64,000 nucleotides of DNA, taken from Pseudomonas sp. BSw22131 (GTDB taxonomy: Bacteria > Pseudomonadota > Gammaproteobacteria > Pseudomonadales > Pseudomonadaceae). Below are positions 1-10,062 of the stretch, in pieces; position 1 is the first letter of the stretch; each line of letters starts with the position of its first letter. The DNA lies in NCBI RefSeq assembly GCF_026810445.1, contig NZ_CP113949.1:186001-250000 (forward strand), written 5' to 3'. Made by a program: the position numbers and the translations under genes. Under the pieces are notes generated by a model. That model saw only the letters and a program-made list of their open reading frames with translations. It had not been told where the DNA came from and ran no database searches.

Positions 1-120
1 CTACGTGACCAGCAGCAAAACCTCAAAGGCGATATCCAGCGTTATCAGACCACTCGGCAGCAAGCCGATGCAGCTTATGAAGTGGACCGGGCCCGATTGC
101 AGAAATTGCTGCAGCCCTGA
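1..120 (+). CDS. C-terminal end of an unidentified coiled-coil protein (cut by window edge)
   Basis: Frame 1 is open from the first base to a TGA at 118-120 and encodes 39 residues ending in RLQKLLQP. The tail is rich in Gln, Arg, Lys and Asp with regularly spaced Leu/Tyr, as expected for an amphipathic helix or coiled coil. It stops 18 bases before the end of the convergent toxin-like gene. That close convergence and the codon-like composition are the only reasons to call it real. The start and most of the protein lie outside the window, so no function can be assigned. Confidence 0.5.
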   Translation, partial: LRDQQQNLKGDIQRYQTTRQQADAAYEVDRARLQKLLQP

Positions 121-138
121 AGCTGCAGCGGGAAGTTT

Positions 139-3100
139 TCAATCAACGACGTTGATAGGTATGTCGCGCAGCCCAAGTTGCTTCGCCGCTTCGACTCGAT
201 GATTGCCGTTGACGACGACATAGCCAGCCCCTGTTCTGCGCACGTCAACGGGCAGAAGCGGAACTCCCTCCTCGATAGCCTGCTTGGCCGACTGGACCCG
301 GGCGGGGACCAGATTTGTCCTCCCCGATGTAATACGATCTATTGAGACGCGTTGCACGCCCGCTGCTTCGTCCTTGAGCGTCCCCCAACTGTTGAGCACT
401 TTATAGTCGTAAGTTTTCCCAACATTCACCGTGCCGTTGGTGAAGAGATCGGCGTACGTTTGCTGACCAATGTCCTGCACCATCAGACTCTCCGTTCCAT
501 CGTCTTGTTTATAGGTATAAAGATCAGCACCTTCGTCGAATTCCGCACGAATATCGTCCAGAAGATTGCCCGCCAATGAGCCCTTTTTCGCCAGCGCTTC
601 ATCGAGTTCTTTCCGGGTTTTAATTTTGTTCCCCTTCACTCCGGAAACCGGTCTTGGCAGCAGTGCCGATACCGAGCCACGGCCTGACATTGGATAGCCA
701 ATGCGGTTGTTAACGCGTTGTGGGGGCTTAAATCCGCATTTTATTTTTATCAGCCTGGGACCGTAGGCCAGACCTGTAAACGGGTTGATCAAGTGATAAC
801 CAACTCGTGTTGACGAAGTGGAGGTCGAAAGCGATCTGATTGGTACATTGGTAACGCCGCCGAGTCTTGCAAGCTGGTCCGAGGGTAGCGGGGGCCGCCA
901 ACTGCGAGCGTTGACGCTTGAGAACAAACTCCCAACGTGGGTGTATTGCTCCGCCTGGTGTGTAGGGAATCTGAGACGATAACGCTGGGTCAGGGCCTGC
1001 ACCCCCATCAAGAAGCTTTGTCGTGATTTGCGAGCGTTCAAAGAGGTTCGCGCAAGGGTGATCAGGATCTTCGGATTCATCCCCTGCCAGATGTGTGCCC
1101 CTGTCAGTTTCAAGGCCGAAGCAGTAATGCCTGCAAACTTTGGGAGTACAAGCCGGATTCCAAATTTCAACGTCCCTGTCAAAAACTTCACCGTGCCGCC
1201 AAGTAACCTGATCACGGGATACAGCAATATCCCCGCTGCTTCCAAGGAGCAGGTCAACACGGCCGCCTCTTTGGTCGCCAGCGATCTCGCGCAGGCGAGT
1301 CCAGGCACGATAATCTCGAAACTCTGGAGAACAGGCGGGTATTGTTTGGCAATCTTTTCCGAATGGCTTTCATGACGATGGTAGTCGCGGCTCAGCCCTT
1401 CATTGAAAAACAGATTTTGAGCGGCTGCATACTCGGCAATCCTCGTGAGGCGCATCGTGGCGAGCGGTGCGTAATTAATGTTTTCGCCAGTGGGATCGAA
1501 TGTAGCGATCAAGTGGGGGATGACTGTCGACGTTTTTCCTTTGCGCGGACTTACCAGTTCGGCGTAGGGGTTCCAGTCCAGATCGAGCAGCTTCCCTTTT
1601 TGATGGATGTTCCTGCTACCGGGGGGGCGGGGCTCAACCTCGAATGCGGTCGGAAATGTGCTTCTACCTGTATGACGTATGAGTGCGCCTGTCAGCGGAA
1701 AGACCTCATAAAAAAAATGGTCACCGTGGTATTCGCAGCCGACGATAAATCCAAACCTTCCACGACTGTTCTGTCGGTCTTGCTCTTCTTCTGACTGCAC
1801 CGTCTTACCGGTTTCCAGGCGCAGCGAGTAAATGCTTACCCTCCCTGCGTTTATTGCAGCCCTGTCCCGGCTCGGCATTGTCGAAAGTGTTTGTTCGATA
1901 AGCACGGGGTAGCTTGATTTGGCGTCGAGGGCGTAGCGGTCGAATGCATCCTCATACAATGCTGGCATGTCGATTCCTTCAAGTCGCTTAAGGTCTCGAT
2001 TTATGCTGCTCTCCCTTAATTCACGGTGTTGGACCCCGACCAGCGACGGCTCAAAGAGGTCAACCCCGTTTTTCATATGGCCAGCCATGAATACATCCAG
2101 AAGCGTATAGCGTCCGGTGTAACGCTCTGCTGGTGAGTTGGATGGTTCTGGGGGGGAAAAGACCAAACTTCGCAGTGACAGCTCAAGACGCTTGCCGAAC
2201 GAAGTTGGAACCATCAACTGTCCCTTCAATGAATCTGCACTAAAGCCAAAGCGGTCTGCGAATACCTGATTGGCCATTGCAAGACGATCCGGCATCTCAC
2301 GCGCGATTGCCTTGACTGCCGCTTCAACGCGTGAAATATGCTCATCGAGTGCAGTTACCGCGTGCGTTATTTCAAGGGCGGTAGGTTCGCGTCTCGGAGT
2401 TCTCGTGAGGACATCGTGCGCGTAAGCCCATTGCAGCGTCGGTGCTAGCCGAGTAGCGGCGATCAGCGTTATCTCATCCTGTGTGGCATCCTGGCTCAGG
2501 TCCAGCGCCAGTTGCAGCAGTTGCTCATAAGTGAGCGGGGTAGATCGGATCGGGTCGATTGCATTGGCGAGGGCAACCCCGTGGGTAAAGTTGACCCAAG
2601 GAACGGTGCCATACTTCAGCGTTTCGGGGATGTGCATAACGGCGAAGTCCGGCATGGCCGGAGTCAGTATGTGAGCCGCCAGGCAGGCCGCATTTTCATT
2701 GGGTTCAGCATCTGTCCATGTGCGCCGTTTGAGATGCACCCGCAATTGCGCACGGCGGTGACCGTACGACAGGCCCCAGTGATGAGGATCCTCGGTGCAA
2801 TAACCCGCGACAAACCCCTGCAGTTGCCCTGCCACCGGATCAAGTTCCAGCATGAGTGCTGCCCAGATCAACTGCTTGCTGATGTGCGTGTCGGCTTCTT
2901 CGCCTGTAAGCCCGCCGAACCAGCCCAATGCGCGCAGCAGCTTCTGGCTCAGTTGGTTGGCTGTCGGTGAGCTGAGCATGTTCTCGAACACAGTCCTGAT
3001 TGCAGCCTGCGAAATGTCAGCGGTGCCTTGCTCAGCCAGCAAGGTATGTGACAGCAGATGGAATAGTGAGCGAGTGTCGCGGGTTGTTGCCGGATTATCG

Positions 3101-3633
3101 GATGCTGCGTTCGACTGCTCTTGCAGGAATTCTCGCGTAGTGGCTTCGAGGGTGATGACATCTTCATCCCGTAACAACCCATCGACCTGTACGGGAAGGC
3201 GGTTCACTCTCGCTTTAGCAGGCACTTGGCCCGTAGGCAGTTCATCAATGTGGTGCAACTGCCATGCTCGGGTGGACGCTTCGTAGCGAAGCCGGCATTC
3301 CTGCAGTTGCTGATCCAGGTCGGGATCTTGCTCTGGGACAGGCGCATACGGTACGTAGGGCTTTATGATCTCGAAGGCATAGCGGGTAGCGTCGAGGTCT
3401 ACCTGGTAAACCGCGTCTTCAAACGTGACAAAGAGCAGACCTTCAATGTTGTAGACACCGTCGAACGGCGCGACGTTTTCAAGCGGGGCGTACCCCTCAA
3501 GGCGCTGTCCGGATGCGAATGAGAAAAGCAGCTCCTTAGAGATGCTCTGCATGGGTTCGAAGGCGAACTGCAACTCCGGCAGCGGATCGTCGGGCTCTTG
3601 GGGGAGTAGTGTGGGGGGGTGGATAACAGACAT
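139..3633 (-). CDS. Large dermonecrotic/polymorphic toxin-like protein with ParB-like C-terminus
   Basis: A 1,164-residue protein of the type annotated in Pseudomonas as dermonecrotic toxin domain (DUF6543) proteins. The first ~750 residues are acidic and soluble with the long alpha-rich body of that family. A hydrophobic stretch around residues 790-860 could be a translocation or membrane-insertion segment. The last ~70 residues resemble the ParB/sulfiredoxin-like fold: a strand-rich lead-in, then GYVVVNGNHRVEAAKQLG followed by IPINVV, matching the ParB box II-like GNHR signature. In polymorphic toxins such a C-terminal module is usually the variable effector tip, and that is the inference here. 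No signal peptide is visible. No immunity gene follows on the same strand: the next gene converges 18 bases away. The start is supported by GAGG 8-9 bases upstream. An alternative is a non-toxic surface or effector protein of the same family. Confidence 0.7.
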   Translation of the reverse strand: MSVIHPPTLLPQEPDDPLPELQFAFEPMQSISKELLFSFASGQRLEGYAPLENVAPFDGVYNIEGLLFVTFEDAVYQVDLDATRYAFEIIKPYVPYAPVPEQDPDLDQQLQECRLRYEASTRAWQLHHIDELPTGQVPAKARVNRLPVQVDGLLRDEDVITLEATTREFLQEQSNAASDNPATTRDTRSLFHLLSHTLLAEQGTADISQAAIRTVFENMLSSPTANQLSQKLLRALGWFGGLTGEEADTHISKQLIWAALMLELDPVAGQLQGFVAGYCTEDPHHWGLSYGHRRAQLRVHLKRRTWTDAEPNENAACLAAHILTPAMPDFAVMHIPETLKYGTVPWVNFTHGVALANAIDPIRSTPLTYEQLLQLALDLSQDATQDEITLIAATRLAPTLQWAYAHDVLTRTPRREPTALEITHAVTALDEHISRVEAAVKAIAREMPDRLAMANQVFADRFGFSADSLKGQLMVPTSFGKRLELSLRSLVFSPPEPSNSPAERYTGRYTLLDVFMAGHMKNGVDLFEPSLVGVQHRELRESSINRDLKRLEGIDMPALYEDAFDRYALDAKSSYPVLIEQTLSTMPSRDRAAINAGRVSIYSLRLETGKTVQSEEEQDRQNSRGRFGFIVGCEYHGDHFFYEVFPLTGALIRHTGRSTFPTAFEVEPRPPGSRNIHQKGKLLDLDWNPYAELVSPRKGKTSTVIPHLIATFDPTGENINYAPLATMRLTRIAEYAAAQNLFFNEGLSRDYHRHESHSEKIAKQYPPVLQSFEIIVPGLACARSLATKEAAVLTCSLEAAGILLYPVIRLLGGTVKFLTGTLKFGIRLVLPKFAGITASALKLTGAHIWQGMNPKILITLARTSLNARKSRQSFLMGVQALTQRYRLRFPTHQAEQYTHVGSLFSSVNARSWRPPLPSDQLARLGGVTNVPIRSLSTSTSSTRVGYHLINPFTGLAYGPRLIKIKCGFKPPQRVNNRIGYPMSGRGSVSALLPRPVSGVKGNKIKTRKELDEALAKKGSLAGNLLDDIRAEFDEGADLYTYKQDDGTESLMVQDIGQQTYADLFTNGTVNVGKTYDYKVLNSWGTLKDEAAGVQRVSIDRITSGRTNLVPARVQSAKQAIEEGVPLLPVDVRRTGAGYVVVNGNHRVEAAKQLGLRDIPINVVD

Positions 3634-3794
3634 GTGGGACCTCAGAGGTTAAACAAATAAGTGAAAAAGAGAGCATTCACGTTGTTTAAAACCTGAAGTC
3701 AGCGATGTCGTCGGAATCGACTCGAAGAGTAGGAAGGCTCTGTGACGGGCGTGGGGCCAGCTGTGTCAGGCATAAAGTCTGATGAGACAGGCAA

Positions 3795-3828
3795 TAAAAA
3801 ACCCCGAGCGGTGCAACACCGGCCGGGG
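3795..3828 (-). terminator. Rho-independent terminator of argB
   Basis: On the minus strand a GC-rich hairpin (CCCCGGCCGGTG, loop TTG, CACCGCTCGGGG, two mismatches) is followed by six T residues. It lies about 20 bases downstream of the argB stop, between argB and the toxin-like gene, and separates the two transcription units. Confidence 0.8.
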
Positions 3829-3847
3829 TCGTTTCAGCGTTGAGCAA

Positions 3848-4777
<930 letters not shown>

Positions 4778-7378
4778 TCAAAAAGGAAGTTCGAGGTCCG
4801 GTGCTACTTTTTTCAGCTCAGCGTGGAACACGTCCTTGATGCGCTGCAGCTCTTCTTCGGTTTCGGCTTCGAAGCGTAATACCAGCACCGGCGTGGTATT
4901 GGAAGCGCGAACCAGGCCCCAGCCTTTCTGGTAGTCCACACGCACGCCGTCGATGGTGGTCAGTTTGGCATCGCCCCACTGAGCGTCTTTCTCGAGCGCC
5001 TCAATAATGGTGAATTTGGTGACGTCGGTCACCTTGATGTTGATTTCAGGCGTCGAGATGTCGTTCGGGAACGTTTCGAACAGGTCTTCGGCGCTCTGGG
5101 ATTCCTGGCTGAGGATTTCCAGCAGGCGCGCTGCGCTGTAGATGCCGTCGTCGAAACCGAACCAGCGCTCCTTGAAGAAGATGTGGCCGCTCATTTCGCC
5201 AGCCAGCAGTGCGCCGCTTTTTTTCATCTCTTTTTTGATCAGCGAGTGGCCGGTCTTCCACATGACAGGACGGCCGCCATGTTGACTGATCAAGGGTGTC
5301 AGGCGACGGGTGCATTTGACGTCGAAAATGATGTCGGCACCGGGGTTGCGTTTCAGGACGTCCAGGGCGAACAGCATCAGCAGGCGGTCCGGATAAACCA
5401 CGTTGCCCTTGTTGGTCACGACGCCAACACGGTCACCGTCGCCGTCGAACGCCAGACCCAGATCGGCACCGGTTTCGTTCACTTTGGCGATCAGGTCCTG
5501 AAGGTTTTCCAGCTTGCCGGGATCCGGGTGATGGTTAGGGAAGTTGCCGTCCACCTCGGCAAAGAGGGAGATCACTTCGCAACCCAGTGCTTCGATCAGC
5601 TGAGGCGCGATGACGCCCGCTGCGCCGTTGCCGCAATCCACGACAACCTTGAGTTTGCGCGCCAGGACGATGTCGTCTTTGATCTGGGTGAAGTAGCGAT
5701 CAAGGATGTTGACCTGCGTGATGCTGCCTTTCGCGGCTGGCAGGTTGTTGTGCTTGATGCGGTCGTGCAGCGCCTGGATCTGCTCATTGGCAAGCGTATC
5801 GCCAGCGATGACGATCTTGAAGCCGTTGTAGTCTTTCGGGTTGTGGCTGCCGGTCAGCATGACGCCGGTCTTGCCAGCCAGCACATTGGCTGCGTAGTAA
5901 AGAGCGGGCGTTGGCACCAGGCCGACATCACTGACGTGGCAGCCGGCGTCATGCAGGCCTTGAATCAACTGCTGAACCAGCTCTGGTCCTGACAAACGAC
6001 CGTCGCGACCTACAGAAACGTTCGGTTCGCCCTGTTCGATACTTTGGGAGCCAATGGCGCGACCGATCCAGTAGGCGGTTTCAGCGCTCAATGTATCGCC
6101 GACCACACCGCGAATGTCGTAAGCGCGGAAGATGCTGTCAGGAAATTGCGGGGCTATCGATGCTGTGCTGTTCATGGCTTGGAAGTGCTCCGATCTCAGG
6201 AAGTCCAGGTTTTCGTCGAGAATGTCGATATCGAGAATGTCGGTGTTTTGGAACAGCGGATCGGTCGGTTCGGCGTACATGACGTCGAGTGAGGATGGCC
6301 TATCGCTGCTTGTCGAAAAACCGTTGGGTGCCGCCGATGCGCTGGCGTTTCCCGCGGCGTTTGAGGCCACTTGCTGATTGCGCAACGAGAATCTGGCGAG
6401 GGTCTGGGCGAGTCCGTGAAGGGCGGGCAAGCTCAAACCGAAGGATTTGACGGCTTTTCCTCCGGAGAGTTCTTGGATGAGCTGATCCAGTTGACGGGCG
6501 TCGGCGCTGACGCGGCGTTTCAGAGCGCTTTCGTTCAGATAAAGCCCGAGCAAAACGCCGCCAAGAGCCACAATCGCAGCAGCGATCAGCATCCAGTATG
6601 GCGGCGAAGATTGCAGTGCGGAACCCGGTGTGAATTGCAGTTTCCAGTTGGCATAGCCGGTGTCGAAATCCAGCGGCTGACTGCCATCTCCTTGTCCGCG
6701 TGTCAGGAATGGCTGAGCGGCCGCGTTGCCAAATTGTTGGGTCAGTTCGATCTGTCCAATGTCGTCCGGGATTTGCGGCAGAGCATCCAGAAGGCGCTGT
6801 GGAGAGAACGCCAGCAAGAGCGTGCCCATGACGGGTGCGTCGGGGCCTGATCTGAGTGGCGCGGCACTGTATATCAGCCAGGCGTCCCCTACTTTCCGTG
6901 CCTCGGGCGCGGGGGCACCGCCCTTCGCCGCCTTGTTGAGCATATCCAGCGTGGCGAAGCTGACGGGCAGTGCGCCTTGATTGTCGATGTCGTTATAGCC
7001 CGCAGGACTCAGGCGCGCACCGACAACACCATCACGAAAGCGAAGGTGGTTTTGGAGCTCAGCGATCTGCGAGGAATCGTTGGCTTGCAGGGCTTGGGCC
7101 AGCGCACCGTCCCGGGCGGCTGCCTGGGTGTCGGCGTGGATTTGATGCAAGGCCTTGTTGACTGCTCCGGCCTGCGCGCTGCCCCACGCCTGTGCCAGTT
7201 GATCCTGCTGTTGCGGCTGGCTCAGCAGTCCCAACCACAAGAGAATCGCGGCGGCGATCAGGCCGATCACCGAAGGCAGCAAACCCGGTGTGGACAGACT
7301 CAGGTTGGAATCCTCGACCGGAACGTCAGCGCTGTCTGTTCGTCCCGACACCTTGGCGTTGCGCTTGATGCCTTTCAC
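4778..7378 (-). CDS. algC: Phosphomannomutase/phosphoglucomutase with membrane-anchored N-terminal extension
   Basis: Interconverts mannose/glucose 6- and 1-phosphates for alginate, LPS and rhamnolipid precursors. The C-terminal ~450 residues are the classical AlgC enzyme: FRAYDIRG at its start, the phosphoserine loop TGSHNP near residue 510, the metal loop DGDGDR, and GEMSGHIFF as sugar-binding loop. An extra ~410-residue N-terminal part has membrane segments near residues 35-52 and 262-282 flanking a probable periplasmic sensor-like domain, a layout known for full-length Pseudomonas AlgC. I placed the start at the GTG at 7378 because AGGGAG lies six bases upstream; an in-frame GTG at 7396 is also open. 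It sits between dut and argB. Confidence 0.95.
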   Translation of the reverse strand: MKGIKRNAKVSGRTDSADVPVEDSNLSLSTPGLLPSVIGLIAAAILLWLGLLSQPQQQDQLAQAWGSAQAGAVNKALHQIHADTQAAARDGALAQALQANDSSQIAELQNHLRFRDGVVGARLSPAGYNDIDNQGALPVSFATLDMLNKAAKGGAPAPEARKVGDAWLIYSAAPLRSGPDAPVMGTLLLAFSPQRLLDALPQIPDDIGQIELTQQFGNAAAQPFLTRGQGDGSQPLDFDTGYANWKLQFTPGSALQSSPPYWMLIAAAIVALGGVLLGLYLNESALKRRVSADARQLDQLIQELSGGKAVKSFGLSLPALHGLAQTLARFSLRNQQVASNAAGNASASAAPNGFSTSSDRPSSLDVMYAEPTDPLFQNTDILDIDILDENLDFLRSEHFQAMNSTASIAPQFPDSIFRAYDIRGVVGDTLSAETAYWIGRAIGSQSIEQGEPNVSVGRDGRLSGPELVQQLIQGLHDAGCHVSDVGLVPTPALYYAANVLAGKTGVMLTGSHNPKDYNGFKIVIAGDTLANEQIQALHDRIKHNNLPAAKGSITQVNILDRYFTQIKDDIVLARKLKVVVDCGNGAAGVIAPQLIEALGCEVISLFAEVDGNFPNHHPDPGKLENLQDLIAKVNETGADLGLAFDGDGDRVGVVTNKGNVVYPDRLLMLFALDVLKRNPGADIIFDVKCTRRLTPLISQHGGRPVMWKTGHSLIKKEMKKSGALLAGEMSGHIFFKERWFGFDDGIYSAARLLEILSQESQSAEDLFETFPNDISTPEINIKVTDVTKFTIIEALEKDAQWGDAKLTTIDGVRVDYQKGWGLVRASNTTPVLVLRFEAETEEELQRIKDVFHAELKKVAPDLELPF

Positions 7379-7485
7379 GTGACTCTCCCTGCTCACTGGT
7401 CCTGGATCGATTTGAGTGTTGCCCAGCCAATCGGGGAGATTGGCGGCGCGCCCCGGTCGCTATGAACCGCTTGGTTGCCCGGGTC

Positions 7486-7941
7486 TCAGTGGCTGCCCGA
7501 GTGACCAAACCCCCCGGTGCCGCGCTGGCTTTCATCGAACGTTTCAACCAGTTCGAAATGAGCCTGCACAACGGGCACCAGAACCAGCTGAGCCATGCGT
7601 TCGCCGATGGCGATGTTGAACGCGGTATCTCCGCGGTTCCAGCACGACACCATAAGCTCGCCCTGGTAGTCAGAGTCGATCAGTCCCACCAGATTGCCCA
7701 GCACGATGCCGTGCTTGTGGCCCAGGCCAGAGCGCGGAAGAATCAGCGCGGCCAGCCCCGGATCACCAATGTAGATCGACAATCCGGTCGGAATAAGCAG
7801 TGTCTGGCCGGGCTCAAGTACCGTGTCTTCCTTGAGCATCGCGCGCAGGTCGAGGCCGGCGGAACCTGTCGTGGCGTACGCAGGGAGTGGGAATTGTGTA
7901 CCGATGCGCGGATCGAGGATCTTGGCTTGTAGAGCATGCAT
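7486..7941 (-). CDS. dut: dUTP diphosphatase (trimeric dUTPase)
   Basis: Hydrolyses dUTP to dUMP and PPi, keeping uracil out of DNA and feeding dTMP synthesis. The 151-residue length is typical. All five trimeric dUTPase motifs are visible in order: [19 protein letters not shown], the uracil hairpin [19 protein letters not shown], and the C-terminal Gly-rich arm [10 protein letters not shown] that closes the active site. It follows coaBC by six bases on the same strand, so they form an operon with algC-argB downstream. Confidence 0.98.
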   Translation of the reverse strand: MHALQAKILDPRIGTQFPLPAYATTGSAGLDLRAMLKEDTVLEPGQTLLIPTGLSIYIGDPGLAALILPRSGLGHKHGIVLGNLVGLIDSDYQGELMVSCWNRGDTAFNIAIGERMAQLVLVPVVQAHFELVETFDESQRGTGGFGHSGSH

Positions 7942-7947
7942 ACGTGA

Positions 7948-9156
7948 TTAAACCTGGTTCATTCGGTCGGCGATAAAGGTCACCAGCTGGCGGGCGATCT
8001 TGGCCTTGCTGGTTTGGGAGAAGAGCGTGGCGTGCAGCGCTCGGTCGATCACGCTGCAGGCGTTTTCTTCGCTATTGAAGCCAATGCTGGGGTTGGCGAC
8101 ATCGTTGGCGACGATCAGATCAAGATTCTTGTCCTTGAGCTTGCGGGCAGCGTAGTCGAGCAGGTGTTCGGTTTCAGCGGCGAATCCGACGCTGAATGGG
8201 CGATCTTCGCGCTGGGCGATGGTCGCGAGGATGTCCGGGTTGCGGACCATCTGCAGCAAAAGACCGTCACCGCTGGTGGGATCTTTCTTTAATTTCTGCG
8301 GCGCGACGACTTCCGGGCGGTAGTCGGCAACCGCTGCCGAAGAGATGAAAAGCTCGCATGGCATCGCAGCCTCACAGGCACCGAGCATGTCGCGGGCACT
8401 GACGACGTCGATTCGCGATACGCGGTCAGGGGTCTGTAGATGGACCGGGCCGGTGATCAACGTGACGCGTGCGCCGGCTTCTGCAGCTGCTTCAGCCAGC
8501 GCAAAGCCCATCTTTCCGGAGCTGTGGTTGGTGATGTAGCGCACCGGATCGATGTTTTCCTGGGTCGGACCTGCGGTGATGATCACATGCTTGCCCGTCA
8601 GCGACAGACGCTGAAAGCAGTCGGCAGCCGATTGCGCCAGATCGTTGGGTTCAAGCATCCGTCCATAACCAACGTCGCCGCAGGCCTGGCTGCCGCTGGC
8701 TGGCCCAAACATACGCAGACCGCGTGTTTCCAGCAGATTGACGTTGGCCTGGACGGAAGGGTCGCGCCACATGGCCTGATTCATGGCGGGGGCGACCGCG
8801 ACAATGGCGTCGGTCGCCAAAACCACGGTGGTCAACAGGTCATTGGCGATGCCCTGTGCCAGACGGGCCATCAAGTCCGCCGTACCTGGTGCGATCAGCA
8901 CCATGTCGGCCCACTTGGCGAGTTCGATGTGGCCCATGGCGGCTTCTGCAGCCGGGTCGAGCAAATCCATATGAACGGGGTGCCCGGACAATGCCTGCAT
9001 GGTCAAAGGGGTGATGAATTCGGCGCCGCCCCTGGTCATGACCACGCGCACTTCTGCGCCTTGGTCGCGCAGGCGTCGCACCAGCTCGGCACTTTTATAG
9101 GCCGCAATGCCGCCGCCCACGCCGAGAACAATGCGTTTCCGATACAGCCGCTGCAT
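7948..9156 (-). CDS. coaBC: Bifunctional phosphopantothenoylcysteine decarboxylase/synthetase
   Basis: Carries out steps 2 and 3 of CoA synthesis from 4'-phosphopantothenate. The N-terminal flavoprotein half (CoaC) begins with [13 protein letters not shown] and contains the PAMNQAMW motif and the Cys-containing lid [10 protein letters not shown]. The C-terminal CoaB half has [23 protein letters not shown] and AAVADYRP for CTP and substrate binding. I chose the start at 9156 (MQRLYRKR, 402 residues), the usual Pseudomonas N-terminus, over an 11-residue longer form. It diverges from radC across 132 bases. Confidence 0.97.
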   Translation of the reverse strand: MQRLYRKRIVLGVGGGIAAYKSAELVRRLRDQGAEVRVVMTRGGAEFITPLTMQALSGHPVHMDLLDPAAEAAMGHIELAKWADMVLIAPGTADLMARLAQGIANDLLTTVVLATDAIVAVAPAMNQAMWRDPSVQANVNLLETRGLRMFGPASGSQACGDVGYGRMLEPNDLAQSAADCFQRLSLTGKHVIITAGPTQENIDPVRYITNHSSGKMGFALAEAAAEAGARVTLITGPVHLQTPDRVSRIDVVSARDMLGACEAAMPCELFISSAAVADYRPEVVAPQKLKKDPTSGDGLLLQMVRNPDILATIAQREDRPFSVGFAAETEHLLDYAARKLKDKNLDLIVANDVANPSIGFNSEENACSVIDRALHATLFSQTSKAKIARQLVTFIADRMNQV

Positions 9157-9288
9157 AGGCCTGCCTTTTGGTCGGTTAACACGCGGCAATCAAGACGCCT
9201 CCCCAGGCCGATCGTCGCGTAAAAAAGATGGGCTAAGATAGCACAGCGACCGCACGGGAACAGCGGCGCCCACACACATGGAGGTGCT

Positions 9289-9963
9289 ATGAGTATTCGT
9301 GATTGGCCGGTGGCCGAACGTCCGCGTGAAAAGCTTCTTGAGCGTGGCGCGGCGAGCCTTTCCGACGCCGAATTACTGGCGATTTTCCTGCGTACGGGGG
9401 TGGCGGGGCGCAGCGCAGTCGATCTGTCGCGGCACCTGCTCAACCAGTTCGGCAGCTTGCGCGCGCTGCTTGATGCCAGTCTGGTCACTTTCAGCGGCGA
9501 GCTTGGGCTGGGGCCAGCGAAGTACGCTCAATTGCAGGCCGTGATGGAGATGGCGCGTCGGCACATGGCTGAGTCCATCAAGCGTGATTCTGCGCTGGAA
9601 AGCCCGCTCCAGGTGCGCAATTACCTCAAGGCATTGCTAAGGCACGAGCCGCACGAGGTATTTGGCTGTCTTTTTCTGGACAACAAGCACCGCGTGCTGA
9701 CGTTCGAAATACTGTTCTACGGCTCGATCAATACCGCGCAGGTCTATCCCAGGCAGGTGGTTAAGCGCGCACTGGCCAACAACGCGGCAAGCCTGATTCT
9801 CTGCCACAACCATCCCTCGGGCGTCACGGACGCCAGTCAGTCGGACCGCGAGCTGACCCATCGGTTGAAAGAGGCGCTTGCGCTGGTGGACGTGGCGGTA
9901 CTGGATCACCTGATCATTGGTGACGGTGATCCGCTGTCCATGGCGGAATGCGGAATGATGTGA
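9289..9963 (+). CDS. radC: RadC family JAB-domain protein
   Basis: A 224-residue member of the RadC/UPF0758 family. The N-terminal helix-hairpin-helix-like half ([15 protein letters not shown], then [15 protein letters not shown]) precedes an MPN/JAB metal domain with the signature [15 protein letters not shown] (HxH...D). Its cellular role is unsettled; the historical repair assignment is not firm, and the fold suggests a metalloprotease or nuclease-related activity. GGAGG lies five bases before the ATG. The conserved neighbourhood coaBC-radC-rpmBG is typical of gamma-proteobacteria. Confidence 0.95.
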   Translation: MSIRDWPVAERPREKLLERGAASLSDAELLAIFLRTGVAGRSAVDLSRHLLNQFGSLRALLDASLVTFSGELGLGPAKYAQLQAVMEMARRHMAESIKRDSALESPLQVRNYLKALLRHEPHEVFGCLFLDNKHRVLTFEILFYGSINTAQVYPRQVVKRALANNAASLILCHNHPSGVTDASQSDRELTHRLKEALALVDVAVLDHLIIGDGDPLSMAECGMM

Positions 9964-9997
9964 GCGCGGGTAGTGAGCCTTTTGCTTGAACAACGAT

Positions 9998-10025
9998 GGC
10001 TGGGTTCGCAGATGTGAACCCAGCC
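9998..10025. terminator. Perfect 10-bp hairpin between convergent radC and peptide-binding gene
   Basis: GGCTGGGTTC, eight-base loop, GAACCCAGCC. It lies in the 99-base space between two convergent genes, so it could end transcription from both sides. No U-tract follows on either strand, so the terminator call rests on position and stem quality only. Confidence 0.5.
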
Positions 10026-10062
10026 ACCGCTTCGGGCAAGTCTCGTAATAGCTGGCGTGACG

